A stretch of DNA of 23,956 nt from a virus, in IMG/VR virus record IMGVR_UViG_3300030331_002589, positions 1-23,956 of that record; one strand, 5' to 3'. Position numbers and translations under genes: made by a program. This document shows, piece by piece, positions 1 through 7,579 of the stretch; position 1 is the stretch's first letter; every line of letters begins with the position of its first letter. Below the pieces are notes generated by a model. The model did not search any database. It worked only from the letters and a program-made list of their open reading frames with translations, and had not been told where the DNA came from.

Positions 1-26
1 TTGTACCCTATGCTGCCGAACCTCAT
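1..26 (-). CDS. possible start of a further gene (partial)
   Basis: An ATG at 26 opens a frame that stays open to the window edge (first residues MRFGSIGY). Its start overlaps the TGA of the 40-aa frame at 26-148 as TGATG, the junction type used throughout this window. Nothing can be said of its product from eight residues. Confidence 0.25.
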
Positions 27-148
27 CAGTTCAGCCTCAGCAGCGTCATCAACGTCGTCATGAAGCGATTTCTAGGTGGCTGCTCTATGTGTAAATTATT
101 CATAGTCTCATTAGCCCATTTGTTGAACCATTGGCAGTTGCGCTCCAT
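26..148 (-). CDS. possible 40-aa protein
   Basis: This short frame starts at ATG 148 and ends in a TGA shared with the ATG of the next frame (TGATG). The peptide begins MERNCQWFNKW and has one cysteine; I recognise no domain. A TATA-like ATTTACAAG (168-176) sits 19 nt upstream of the ATG, the same spacing as in the two strong promoters of the window. Support is therefore the junction type and the spacing only; a chance frame of this length is quite possible. Confidence 0.3.
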   Translation of the reverse strand: MERNCQWFNKWANETMNNLHIEQPPRNRFMTTLMTLLRLN

Positions 149-331
149 GGTGTATTTTCTACACTGACTTGTAAATGAACATTGTGTATGTATGGGAGGG
201 AAACGGGACGTAGGGAATTGAACGAAAACTACGCTATGACTGGGAGTGAAGTGAAATGTCTTCCCCGTTTTTACTACACAAACCTCCCTTGTACATGGTG
301 CTTCAACAATTATGCACGTAGCCTCAGCACC
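149..331. other. non-coding gap with weak promoter
   Basis: About 180 bases without a convincing gene, between the zinc ribbon gene ending at 332 and the possible small gene starting at 148. A plus-strand frame at 182-409 crosses it but is antisense to the zinc ribbon gene and I reject it. A TATA-like ATTTACAAG lies at 168-176 on the minus strand. I see no clear hairpin terminator. Confidence 0.35.
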
Positions 332-502
332 TCAAGCCTTCTTGAATGCGGAGTCCCGCCAAATGTGGCTGCACTCCTTGCATTCCCAAAGATGGACTCT
401 CTTTCGTAGCCCATCGTGATACCTCGCAGACAGTCTCCTTGGTATGTGCTCATGACCGCACTTGCGGCATGATACACGCAACTTGTCCATGAACCTACCC
501 AT
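332..502 (-). CDS. small zinc ribbon protein (56 aa)
   Basis: This 56-residue basic protein has two CxxC knuckles: CRKCG at residues 12-16 and CKEC at 41-44. They are separated by an Arg/Lys/His-rich loop, the layout of a zinc ribbon. Such proteins usually bind nucleic acid or other proteins; the exact role is unknown. The ATG at 502 overlaps the chaperonin stop as TAATG, which points to translational coupling. A second ATG at residue 5 is an alternative start. It is the last gene of the operon that begins near 4.2 kb. Confidence 0.65.
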   Translation of the reverse strand: MGRFMDKLRVSCRKCGHEHIPRRLSARYHDGLRKRVHLWECKECSHIWRDSAFKKA

Positions 503-2001
503 TACTGCTCGCCTCTCTTCACCACTATGTCGTCTATCTTCAGAATGGCAGTGGTCACTTCAGTTGCGCTGAGTATGGCTTGACGAACGAGTTGCACTGG
601 TTCCACGACTCCAATCTCCCTCATGTCCACTATCTCGTTTATCTTCTCCACATCAGGCCCAAACGTGTACATGCCCTCTGCTATCGCATTCCTGAGTGAG
701 AACACGCAGTTCAGTGGAGTGTGACCCGCTACCTCGCCTATGGTCGCTGGAATTATCTCAAGCGTGTCAGCGAACGAGTTGATAGCCATCTGCTCCATGC
801 CCTGTATCTTCGGTGCCTCGGTTCTCAGGTGACTGGCTATGGCAGCGTACGTTGAGCCGCCACCAGCGACAATCTTCCCACCGTTCATGACCAGTGATAC
901 GACACCTAGAGCGTCATCGAACCCCCTCTCGACCTCATCGAGAGTGGTGTGACTCGCACCGCGTATGATTAGAGTGGACTGAGTTGACTCAACCTCTCCC
1001 TCCACGAACAGGTAGTGCACGTCGTTGTGCTTCTGCCTGACTATCTTGCATGGTGCTGCTGTCTCTAGGTCATCGATTGAATGCGATACGCGGATTCCTA
1101 TGGCTGATGATAGAGAACGCATGATGCTCTCCTGTATCCTCTTCACCACTGCTATGCCGTTCTTGTGCAGGTAGGCTAGGGCTGAGTCCTCCACATTGTC
1201 CCTCGTGAACAGGACACCACCATTAGGCAGCATCGATACCACTGTCTTCACCTTCTGCGTCAGCGTTTGTCCAGCACGTCTTCGGACGGCCTCGTACTGC
1301 TGCATGTCGGTCACTTGTATCTGCAAGTGCTCCATCTCCTTCTCAGACTCCAGACCGCTCATCAGTAGAACGACGTTGGACTCGACGGGTATGTCCATCT
1401 CAATCGCATAGTCCCTGTTGACCACCACGCCTCTGAACAAATGGGAGTCAGTGAGCGCACCGCCGGGGAACGACAGCACGTTCACCTTGTCAGCATCACC
1501 AGCGGCCTTCACTGCATCAACGCAGAGTCTCGATACTATGTCCTTCGCTGATGCTAGGGTCTTTCCCGATATGGCCGTCTCAGCCACACGTAGCAGGTCG
1601 TCTTCATCAGGCTCGTACGAGAGGTTCCCATCGAGGTATTCCACTGCCATACGCGCTGCCTTGTTGTAGCCGTCGCACACCAGCGATGGGTGAACGCCCT
1701 TGCTGAAAAGATTCTCAGAGTCAGCCAGCATCTGCCCTGCTAGGACCACCGTCGATGTCGTTCCATCGTAGCACAGGCTCTCCTGCGTCTTGCTGATGTC
1801 TATAATCATCTTAGCAGCAGGGTGACCTGCTTCTATCTCACGCAGTATGGTTGCACCATCGTTCGTGATGATGGCATTGCCACCTGCATCGACCATCATC
1901 TTATCTCGACCTCTCGGGCCGAGTGTGGTCCTCACTGTGTTCACTATCGCTCTTGCTGCTCTTATGTTGCTGTGCAACGGGTCTTTTCGCTCTTCGCTCA
2001 T
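502..2001 (-). CDS. ths: group II chaperonin (thermosome/CCT-like)
   Basis: An ATP-driven protein-folding chamber subunit of the archaeal thermosome / eukaryotic CCT family. Visible hallmarks are TTLGPRGRDKMMVD (residues 25-38), TNDGATIL (46-53), the nucleotide loop DGTTSTVVLAG (79-89), the apical GGALTDSHLFRGVVV stretch, GGGSTYAAIASHL, and the ending VDMREIGVVEP...SATEVTTAILKIDD. At 499 aa it is shorter than the usual 540-550. The N terminus lacks about 30 residues that precede the family's NI.AA helix, and there is no GGM-rich tail. In the nucleotide loop the usual GDGTT reads YDGTT; the Asp is kept. The start ATG overlaps the TGA of the small gene upstream (ATGA). A virus-coded chaperonin probably helps fold virion or replication proteins; group II chaperonins have been reported in magroviruses (from memory). 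Origin by capture from an archaeal host is inference. Confidence 0.95.
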   Translation of the reverse strand: MSEERKDPLHSNIRAARAIVNTVRTTLGPRGRDKMMVDAGGNAIITNDGATILREIEAGHPAAKMIIDISKTQESLCYDGTTSTVVLAGQMLADSENLFSKGVHPSLVCDGYNKAARMAVEYLDGNLSYEPDEDDLLRVAETAISGKTLASAKDIVSRLCVDAVKAAGDADKVNVLSFPGGALTDSHLFRGVVVNRDYAIEMDIPVESNVVLLMSGLESEKEMEHLQIQVTDMQQYEAVRRRAGQTLTQKVKTVVSMLPNGGVLFTRDNVEDSALAYLHKNGIAVVKRIQESIMRSLSSAIGIRVSHSIDDLETAAPCKIVRQKHNDVHYLFVEGEVESTQSTLIIRGASHTTLDEVERGFDDALGVVSLVMNGGKIVAGGGSTYAAIASHLRTEAPKIQGMEQMAINSFADTLEIIPATIGEVAGHTPLNCVFSLRNAIAEGMYTFGPDVEKINEIVDMREIGVVEPVQLVRQAILSATEVTTAILKIDDIVVKRGEQ

Positions 2002-2174
2002 TCTTCTTCATCTCCTTTTTCGTCGTTGTTTTCCACAAAGGGCCAGCCAACGTACACTGCTGTCTTAGATGCCATTCTCATCAAGTCCGACAATGCGGCT
2101 CCACTCGTTATGGCTGTCAGCAGTCTGTCCATTCCTACTTTCAGTTTGTATTCTTCTTCGTTCATTTCTACCAT
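1998..2174 (-). CDS. small acidic protein upstream of chaperonin (58 aa)
   Basis: A 58-residue frame starts at ATG 2174, overlapping the exonuclease stop (ATGGTAG), and ends with an ATGA overlap on the chaperonin start. An internal ATG (residue 4, 2165) is an alternative start. It has an amphipathic middle (about residues 10-45) and an acidic tail, NNDEKGDEEE. I recognise no family. Because it fills the whole space between two real genes with coupling overlaps at both ends, I take it as real. A link to the chaperonin (adaptor or substrate) is possible but only from position. Confidence 0.6.
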   Translation of the reverse strand: MVEMNEEEYKLKVGMDRLLTAITSGAALSDLMRMASKTAVYVGWPFVENNDEKGDEEE

Positions 2175-2776
2175 TCCAATTCAACTTCAATTATGTTCCC
2201 AGTCTCAAGACACCTTGATTTTAGGAATCCTTCTTCCCTACCCTTCATGTACAGGTCGTATGTCAATTGAGCGTCCTTGAGACAATACTCAATGACGTCG
2301 TTGTGTCGCCCCTCTCGCCATGCTGTGGGTGCGTCTGCGCTCTCCATGAGTTTAACCTCATCTAAGTTGCAGCGAGCCAAGTCATTCAGACCGGTCAGCA
2401 ACTTGCCGTATGACAGCGAGTGCTTTGAGAATAGGTTTTTGGTGTCTATGACCGCATCGGACTTGCCCATGATGTCCCCAACGGCCCAACAGTCCAATGC
2501 ATCCCTTATGACGGGAAGGTCGAATGACTTGATGTTGTGACCGAGCAGTCTACCACCCTTCTCGATGTGGCTCTGTAGAAAGTCACCCAACACTTGAGGG
2601 TGCAGGTCATGTACATGCGCATTGTCGATTTGCACCTCTGCCTTCGTGAAGACGTTGGCATTGCTGCCGTCCCAAGTCGCGACTACACTGGGCTCAAAAA
2701 GAGACATATTGTTCCATCCCCCTATCTCCCAAGAAAAGTTAGCAGTCTCGATATCAAGTGACAGTATATTGCTCAT
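2168..2776 (-). CDS. DEDDy 3'-5' exonuclease (RNase H-like fold)
   Basis: A stand-alone 3'-5' exonuclease domain of the PolB/DnaQ proofreading type. Exo I is SLDIET (D8, E10), Exo II is HNIKSFDLP (N81, D86) and Exo III is YCLKD (Y164, D168), the DEDDy signature. All four acidic residues are present, so it should be active on DNA or RNA 3' ends with two metal ions. At 202 aa it is a single domain with no polymerase attached. It overlaps the AAA+ gene upstream by ATGA. PolB in this genome already carries its own exonuclease, so this one probably serves repair, end processing or RNA/DNA primer removal; that role is inference. Confidence 0.85.
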   Translation of the reverse strand: MSNILSLDIETANFSWEIGGWNNMSLFEPSVVATWDGSNANVFTKAEVQIDNAHVHDLHPQVLGDFLQSHIEKGGRLLGHNIKSFDLPVIRDALDCWAVGDIMGKSDAVIDTKNLFSKHSLSYGKLLTGLNDLARCNLDEVKLMESADAPTAWREGRHNDVIEYCLKDAQLTYDLYMKGREEGFLKSRCLETGNIIEVELEW

Positions 2777-4203
2777 TCCAAGTTCTCCTTGACTCTGATG
2801 AACACCACGCGCCCATCCTTCGTCGTGTCGAACATGCTCCTAGCCCACTTATCGAAGTTATTGTATGCACTGCCCTGAGAGACGGTGTTCTGCTGCTCGT
2901 ATGACCTGATGACCTTGGTCTTGCTGCGCCAGCCGTCTCCCCTGTTTCCTAACTCAACACCATCCACGGCATTGTAGGCATTGACCCACTTGCTCTTGTT
3001 GTTGGCCTTCTCCTGTACCTTCGGTCCAATCTCAACCTCGTCCTCCAACCAGAGTATCAGGTTCCTGAAGATGTCGTAGAGTATGTCCTTAGCCATGTCA
3101 ACATGCTCACCTGTCACGACCCATGACTCGTCTAGCATGGCAATGTGCGTAGCGAAGATGAGGGTGTTGTTCTCCATCGCTGGTATGAATGATGACACGA
3201 CTTCCAATATGTTCGGGTTCAACCCATTCAACAGCGTGTAGTAGTCGTCTATGGCGTCCAGCAGAGCGGGGTAGAAGGTATTCTCATCAGCAGTGAACAT
3301 CTTTTCCATCACTGATTGCACGAGGGCCTCCTTGTCTGGTCTAGCCATCTCATCCCACTCTACGAACGTCGTCTCGGTCATGTTCAGGACCCTGTTCCTC
3401 AATCTCAACTCAAGGTCCTTGAAATAACTCGTTATGTCGTCATATGATACCTTCATGGGAGCAGTCACCTTGAATGCGCTCTCAGCCCTTATCTCGCTGA
3501 CGGCCTTCCTCCTTTCCATGGTCCAGTTGCTCCAGTAGAGCAGGACCCTTTGGAAGATACCCTTCGTCAATACGTATTCCTTCACACCGGATGGTGGGTA
3601 TGTTGTAATCCACAGCGACACGAGGGATTCAGTCTCTATCCTGCCTGTCTTCGTGTGCTTGACGAGCATGTTGTTGTTGCTTCCCACTGGGTTGCAAGCG
3701 GATTGCAGGTACAACACAGTTTCCTGACTGTGCTTGTTGGGGTTCAGTATGATTGAGCCTTCATCGAAGTTGAGTGCTTTTTGACCTGTAAGCATGCCTT
3801 CCTTCAGAATGGGAATCTTGTTGCCTTCAGCATCCTCCTCCATCTCAAAGCCACCGATGAGACCAGCGTCGGTACCAGTCGTGTACAGGTCGCTGTTGAT
3901 ACCGATGTCCTTCAAGACGTCACCGACGAACTCCCACGCTATGGACTTACCAGTCCTACTTGATTGAATCCAAAACACATGATTTCTAGGGTCTAGGTGT
4001 GAGGAACCCCATGGTATCCTCACATATGGTACTGCTACCTGTCCTTGGATGAAGAAGAATGACAGTAATCCGGGTATGTCATTGTCAATCGATGTCGCGT
4101 TGAAATGGTCAGTATAACCTTTCAGAATTCCGTATTTTCTTGATGCTCTATATTCACTCGCCTTACGCATAATTACCCCATAAGAGGTCAGCATATAATT
4201 CAT
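2773..4203 (-). CDS. MCM-like AAA+ ATPase, likely replicative helicase
   Basis: This looks like a divergent AAA+ motor. A Walker A-like SSRTGKS (residues 81-87) lacks the usual first glycine; Walker B is LNFDE (D147, E148). A sensor-1-like strand SLWITTYP lies near 197-203, and GIFQR (R219) fits an arginine finger. A later helical stretch, EHVDMAKDIL, resembles the MCM lid. No MCM N-terminal domain is visible; the last 80 residues may form a winged helix. As the only helicase candidate beside a near-complete replisome, it is likely the fork helicase (inference). I give the longest frame, ATG 4203. However, AT-rich promoter-like boxes lie at 4193-4213, and the ATG at 4170 (residue 12) sits about 22 nt past TTATAT, so the true start may be 4170. 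It ends in an ATGA overlap with the exonuclease gene. Confidence 0.6.
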   Translation of the reverse strand: MNYMLTSYGVIMRKASEYRASRKYGILKGYTDHFNATSIDNDIPGLLSFFFIQGQVAVPYVRIPWGSSHLDPRNHVFWIQSSRTGKSIAWEFVGDVLKDIGINSDLYTTGTDAGLIGGFEMEEDAEGNKIPILKEGMLTGQKALNFDEGSIILNPNKHSQETVLYLQSACNPVGSNNNMLVKHTKTGRIETESLVSLWITTYPPSGVKEYVLTKGIFQRVLLYWSNWTMERRKAVSEIRAESAFKVTAPMKVSYDDITSYFKDLELRLRNRVLNMTETTFVEWDEMARPDKEALVQSVMEKMFTADENTFYPALLDAIDDYYTLLNGLNPNILEVVSSFIPAMENNTLIFATHIAMLDESWVVTGEHVDMAKDILYDIFRNLILWLEDEVEIGPKVQEKANNKSKWVNAYNAVDGVELGNRGDGWRSKTKVIRSYEQQNTVSQGSAYNNFDKWARSMFDTTKDGRVVFIRVKENLE

Positions 4204-4213
4204 TTGTATAAAA
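4193..4213 (-). promoter_or_regulatory. AT-rich promoter before the AAA+ gene
   Basis: Reading the minus strand, TTTTATAC (4213-4206) and TTATAT (4198-4193) follow a 36-base gap after the XPF gene, one of the few real gaps in the window. Both look like archaeal TATA boxes. TTATAT lies 22 nt before the ATG at 4170, close to the 20-nt spacing at the RFC promoter. A leaderless or short-leader start at 4170 would fit. It lacks the extended motif of the two stronger promoters. Confidence 0.45.
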
Positions 4214-4239
4214 TGAATGTTGAAACATGATAATAATGA

Positions 4240-4938
4240 CTATCTCCCCTTCTTTCGCTCCACGTGTATGGGTTCCTCGGAGGTGATGACATCAACCACT
4301 CTCCTTCTCATCACATCGCCCATCCCCTTGACAGCCCTCAGAGACTCAGGAAATGCCATCTCCTCTATGCTACCGCATTTCTCAAGCATCCTCTCACCCA
4401 GTTCCTTACCAATACCGGGTATGGCTACTAACATGTCGAGCCTCACATCATTCGTGCTGACTCTCCTGATACCACGAGCACCATGGCTTGACGCTGGTTT
4501 GTGCAGTTTATCGTGAAGTTTCACTATAAACATCGCAGCCTCGCTGGTGTTCTCCGTGAAGAAGACCTGACAATCGAAGTCGGCCATGACTCTCGCGATT
4601 GTGCCAGTGAGTTCGTTCTGCACACGGCTGTATGTTATCTTCTTGCCATTCTGCTTAGCCATAGCCACATGCTTCGATATCGAGCCGTGTATAACTAAGA
4701 AGAAACGCTCATAATTCGCATCCATATTATCCAACTGACGCCAAAGATGACCACTGTGACTGGACTGGAACAGGTCGCTTATGCTCTTGGCCTCTATGCA
4801 CGCCTGTCCTGAGAGATAGTCGCCTACAACCAACTGCTTGCGAAGAACAACTAAGCCAACTTTCTGTGCCTTTCTGATGACTGACTCACAGAGAGTCCCT
4901 CTCTCATTGCTGTCTACAATCAAATCAGGTTTAGCCAC
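4240..4938 (-). CDS. xpf: XPF/ERCC4-type structure-specific endonuclease
   Basis: A short, helicase-free XPF like those of some archaea (232 aa). The ERCC4 nuclease domain shows VDSNERG (D9, E12), VVGDYL (G39-D40) and the core EAKSISD (E49, K51, D55), followed by the usual HSGHLWRQL helix. The family signature is ERKxxxD; here Arg is replaced by Ala, but the catalytic E-x-K pair remains. Two helix-hairpin-helix motifs follow (VAIPGIGKELGERML and RAVKGMGDVMRRR), as expected for binding forked or flapped DNA. I see no PCNA-binding box at the Lys/Arg-rich C terminus. The start is GTG 4938, which has a strong GGAGGT 7 nt upstream and overlaps the previous gene's stop. Likely role: cutting branched replication or recombination intermediates. 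Last gene of the replication operon. Confidence 0.9.
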   Translation of the reverse strand: MAKPDLIVDSNERGTLCESVIRKAQKVGLVVLRKQLVVGDYLSGQACIEAKSISDLFQSSHSGHLWRQLDNMDANYERFFLVIHGSISKHVAMAKQNGKKITYSRVQNELTGTIARVMADFDCQVFFTENTSEAAMFIVKLHDKLHKPASSHGARGIRRVSTNDVRLDMLVAIPGIGKELGERMLEKCGSIEEMAFPESLRAVKGMGDVMRRRVVDVITSEEPIHVERKKGR

Positions 4939-5158
4939 CTCTCTTACCTCCGTGAAAATGACAGTAATGAGGGTGTTTCCTATACTTTCTCATCGCACAC
5001 CTCTTACCACTCCTGTTGGTGTGCTCACACCTGCTGCCGTTCTTGGGTCTCATCATGCACTTGTTGCAGATACCCGAGTAGGATGACCTGCTCTTGACGT
5101 TGTTCGATGACCTCGGCCCACCGCACTCAGGGCATTTCTGACTGAATGTGTGCTTCAT
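4931..5158 (-). CDS. small double zinc-finger protein (75 aa)
   Basis: A basic 75-residue protein with two zinc sites: CPECGG with CNKC (a zinc ribbon, residues about 9-34), and CEHTNRSGKRC followed by CHFH (C-x7-C...C-x-H-type site, about 44-69). The second kind recurs in small viral proteins of unknown role. I take ATG 5158 as the start because it overlaps the primase stop (ATATGA); the frame is open further upstream, but that part lies inside the primase gene. The position between primase and XPF suggests a role in DNA transactions; this is inference. Confidence 0.7.
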   Translation of the reverse strand: MKHTFSQKCPECGGPRSSNNVKSRSSYSGICNKCMMRPKNGSRCEHTNRSGKRCAMRKYRKHPHYCHFHGGKRGG

Positions 5159-6249
5159 ATCAGTCCCTCGGCGGTGCCGTCGTAGTAGCGGCAGATACCA
5201 CTGCATAACCCCTCGGTTATCAGTGTCTTGCATGTCGATAGCGAGTATCCAGTCTCCACTATGCTAGTGACCTGCGTTCTCGTTATGTCCTCATCGTAAT
5301 CGACCCAACCCTGTGCGCCGCAGAAGTCTACTATCTTGTCTATGTGCTCGACCCTCTCGTGCTCCTTCACGCTGTCAGGTGGGAAGAACCACCTCAACCT
5401 AGCAGCCAAATAACTGACTAGGTGGAAACGAGCCTTGTGTATGGGGTTCCCCTCACCAAGCGCTGACTGCGCTAAACAGGGCAGTATCAGCATCTTGTCG
5501 TGTGAGATGTCAGGCAGGTCAACCTGTCTCTTTCTCTTGGTGAACTGCACTGCCCTCTTCACTGGTAGTTCAAGATGCAGAGGTGTGGTTCCAAGGGAAA
5601 TGTACCCCTCACGCGCATCTTGTGCAACGTCCAGTAACTCGTAGTAATCGAGGGTCATTATCTCATCAGACTGCAATGGTATGCTCCAACAGGAGCGGCG
5701 CATGTTGAACGAGTTTGGTATTCTTATCATCCCTGACATGTCGAATGCCACAGTGGGGTCGCAGCATGATATGTTCAGTGCATCATGCCATTTCCTAAGC
5801 AGGTTCTTGCCTCCGTTCTTTATGCGAGTCACCTCAAACCCATTCGTGGGCATGTGAGTCTCGTCTATTGGAATCCAAAAGTGAAAACCACCACCGCTGA
5901 ACCACACGTAATGCAGGTAATCATTGTCGATGAGATGCTTGTGCAGTCTCTTGACCTGCTCCTGCATGAAGGAGAACTCGACCTCAACCCCCCTCTGCTT
6001 GAAGTCCTTGCAGTCGAAGTCCAACACGAAGTGCCTGATGACAGGCGTGTTGTAGTCCACCCTGTGATGCTTGGGAGGGGTCGTGCCCCTGTATCCATAT
6101 GCTGTGAAGTATGCGTTGGATATCCCATTTCTGCCTTCCCAGTACTTCTGCAACTCACGCTTGTCATGCACAATTCTCCTATAGCCACGAGTGGTCTTGT
6201 CTCCTATTATGAGGACCTCTCTAGGGTAGTCGAATGCTATGAAGGACAT
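5155..6249 (-). CDS. priS: fused archaeo-eukaryotic primase, PriS catalytic plus PriL-like Fe-S domain
   Basis: Makes primers for DNA synthesis. The N-terminal two thirds are an AEP catalytic domain: FVLDFDC (D77, D79), FSGGGFHFW (118-125, with the catalytic-loop His123), D170 and IRIPNSFNMRR (R176, N179). The C-terminal part (about 255-355) matches the PriL iron-sulfur domain: PCL (C258), HKARFHLVSYL, DITRTQV, then STCKTLITEGLCSGIC (C340, C349, C353), giving the four cysteines expected for a 4Fe-4S cluster. In cells these domains are on separate subunits; here both are on one 364-aa chain, missing the PriL N-terminal domain. Fused small primases are known in a few archaea and plasmids. The start ATG 6249 has GGTG upstream. 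It is coupled to the zinc-finger gene downstream. Confidence 0.88.
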   Translation of the reverse strand: MSFIAFDYPREVLIIGDKTTRGYRRIVHDKRELQKYWEGRNGISNAYFTAYGYRGTTPPKHHRVDYNTPVIRHFVLDFDCKDFKQRGVEVEFSFMQEQVKRLHKHLIDNDYLHYVWFSGGGFHFWIPIDETHMPTNGFEVTRIKNGGKNLLRKWHDALNISCCDPTVAFDMSGMIRIPNSFNMRRSCWSIPLQSDEIMTLDYYELLDVAQDAREGYISLGTTPLHLELPVKRAVQFTKRKRQVDLPDISHDKMLILPCLAQSALGEGNPIHKARFHLVSYLAARLRWFFPPDSVKEHERVEHIDKIVDFCGAQGWVDYDEDITRTQVTSIVETGYSLSTCKTLITEGLCSGICRYYDGTAEGLI

Positions 6250-6257
6250 TCAAACAC

Positions 6258-6581
6258 CTAGTCTACATACTTCCTGTAGAGTTCTATTGCTTTGTTGCCT
6301 ATGACTTGTGGTGCAGAGTCACCGTACTTGGCATACGCCACTGGGTTGACAGTCACGTCGAAGGCAGCATATCCACCACCATCCAATGTCTGTTGATACC
6401 CGTTGCTGACTCTTACCTCGTCACCATGGACACCATAGACAGCAAGATGAACACTCACTCTGGGTAGTTCACCCTTCAACATGAAGTTCTCCATCATGAC
6501 CCTCTTGTTTATCCATTCGACGGTCTCGTTCAACTTTCCACTCAATCTCGTTTCTTCCATTTTCATTATCTCTTCATTCAT
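6258..6581 (-). CDS. unknown protein (107 aa) in the replication operon
   Basis: I do not recognise this protein. An N-terminal helix-rich segment (residues 1-37, many Glu/Lys/Met) leads into a likely beta-rich segment (38-95, VSVHLAVYGVHGDEVRV) and a final helix. The start is well supported: ATGA overlap with the nuclease gene and a perfect AGGAGGT 7 nt upstream. Lying between the Cas4-like nuclease and the primase, it may be a replication accessory, but nothing in the sequence shows a function. Confidence 0.75.
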   Translation of the reverse strand: MNEEIMKMEETRLSGKLNETVEWINKRVMMENFMLKGELPRVSVHLAVYGVHGDEVRVSNGYQQTLDGGGYAAFDVTVNPVAYAKYGDSAPQVIGNKAIELYRKYVD

Positions 6582-7579
6582 TGTAATACCTCCTGAATCT
6601 CAGGAACGCTAAATGCAGGGCATATGTGTATGAACGAGCAGTTGCTGCATGCCCTTCTGATGCAGCCACAGTTCACTTTGCAGGAGTTGCTGTGTATGGG
6701 TGGGAAATCGTTGTCTATGTGGGCCTTTACCAACTTCTTGGTTGTATTCACTATCGACTTGTCGCTGTAGCGTGCAATCCTCGATACGTCCTCTATGACC
6801 CATTTGGCCTCATCACCATTATTGACTCTCCCATTCGGGAACTCCCACGCCCATTGTGATACTGGTAGGTAGTCAGGCTGTCCCGACTTCATCAGGAGGT
6901 GCCGGTAGAAGTTCATCTCAAATCTCATGCTGGTCATCTTGTAAGGCCTGTTGACCCACTTTCCGGTCTTCAACTCCATGATGATGAATCCACCCTCGCC
7001 ATCATCGAATATCCTGTCTATGTACCCTTTGTAGTGAACAGGTACGACTTGACCATCCACCTCTATCTCCTCGGTGGCGTGCGCCTCGTACTCATTCCCG
7101 ACTGGAAGCCAAAGTTTGGGTATCTTGTCGGTGTAGCACACTAGGAAGCGCAACCACTGCCAGTTGAACCACACGTCCAGACACTCAGCCTCGTCATGCC
7201 TCCATCCCTCATCAGGTGAGACCATGAAAGACTCAGCGAGTTGCTTTGCAAGGGCATGGTTGTCGTTGTCCATCAAGAAGACTATCTCATCGAGATTCTC
7301 CTCGGCCCTCTTCCAAAAGTACTCAACCACGTTGTGCACGTTCGTACCGCGAACCATGGCCTCAGTCTCATCACTGGGCATCCTCAACACTGTGCTGAAG
7401 TAGTACTGCTGTGGGCACCACTTGAAGTTGCCAAGCGATGACTTCGTTATCCGCAACTTGCTGCCCTTCTGAGGCCAAGCGTAGGAGGATTCCTCGTAGG
7501 ACTTCTTGAGTTCCTCAGTGGCATAGTTAGCACTGTGTGTGAAACTCTCCTCGTTTGGATTGAACTTGAGGAATGTCAT
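6578..7579 (-). CDS. Cas4/RecB-like PD-(D/E)XK nuclease with Fe-S cysteines
   Basis: A DNA exonuclease-type protein of the RecB/Cas4 superfamily (333 aa). Seen in order: a first cysteine in FKWCPQQYYF (C55), RGTNVHNVVE (H82), YIDRIF (D188), IIMELKTG (E202, K204) and a following MRFEMNFYRHLL helix in the QxxxY position. A C-terminal cysteine group follows (C300, C304, C306, C311, C314, C320). One early and three late cysteines binding an iron-sulfur cluster is the Cas4/AddB pattern. No CRISPR array or other cas gene is in the window, so a role in replication, recombination or DNA end processing is more likely than spacer acquisition. The start ATG overlaps the upstream stop (ATGA) with GGTGAGG before it. 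Confidence 0.88.
   Translation of the reverse strand: MTFLKFNPNEESFTHSANYATEELKKSYEESSYAWPQKGSKLRITKSSLGNFKWCPQQYYFSTVLRMPSDETEAMVRGTNVHNVVEYFWKRAEENLDEIVFLMDNDNHALAKQLAESFMVSPDEGWRHDEAECLDVWFNWQWLRFLVCYTDKIPKLWLPVGNEYEAHATEEIEVDGQVVPVHYKGYIDRIFDDGEGGFIIMELKTGKWVNRPYKMTSMRFEMNFYRHLLMKSGQPDYLPVSQWAWEFPNGRVNNGDEAKWVIEDVSRIARYSDKSIVNTTKKLVKAHIDNDFPPIHSNSCKVNCGCIRRACSNCSFIHICPAFSVPEIQEVLQ

Noticed and set aside
182-409. Plus-strand open frame of 75 aa
   Set aside because: Its second half is antisense to the CxxC zinc ribbon gene at 332-502; no motif of its own.
1822-2280. Plus-strand open frame of 152 aa
   Set aside because: Antisense to the chaperonin start, the 58-aa gene and the exonuclease end; no domain, no ribosome site.
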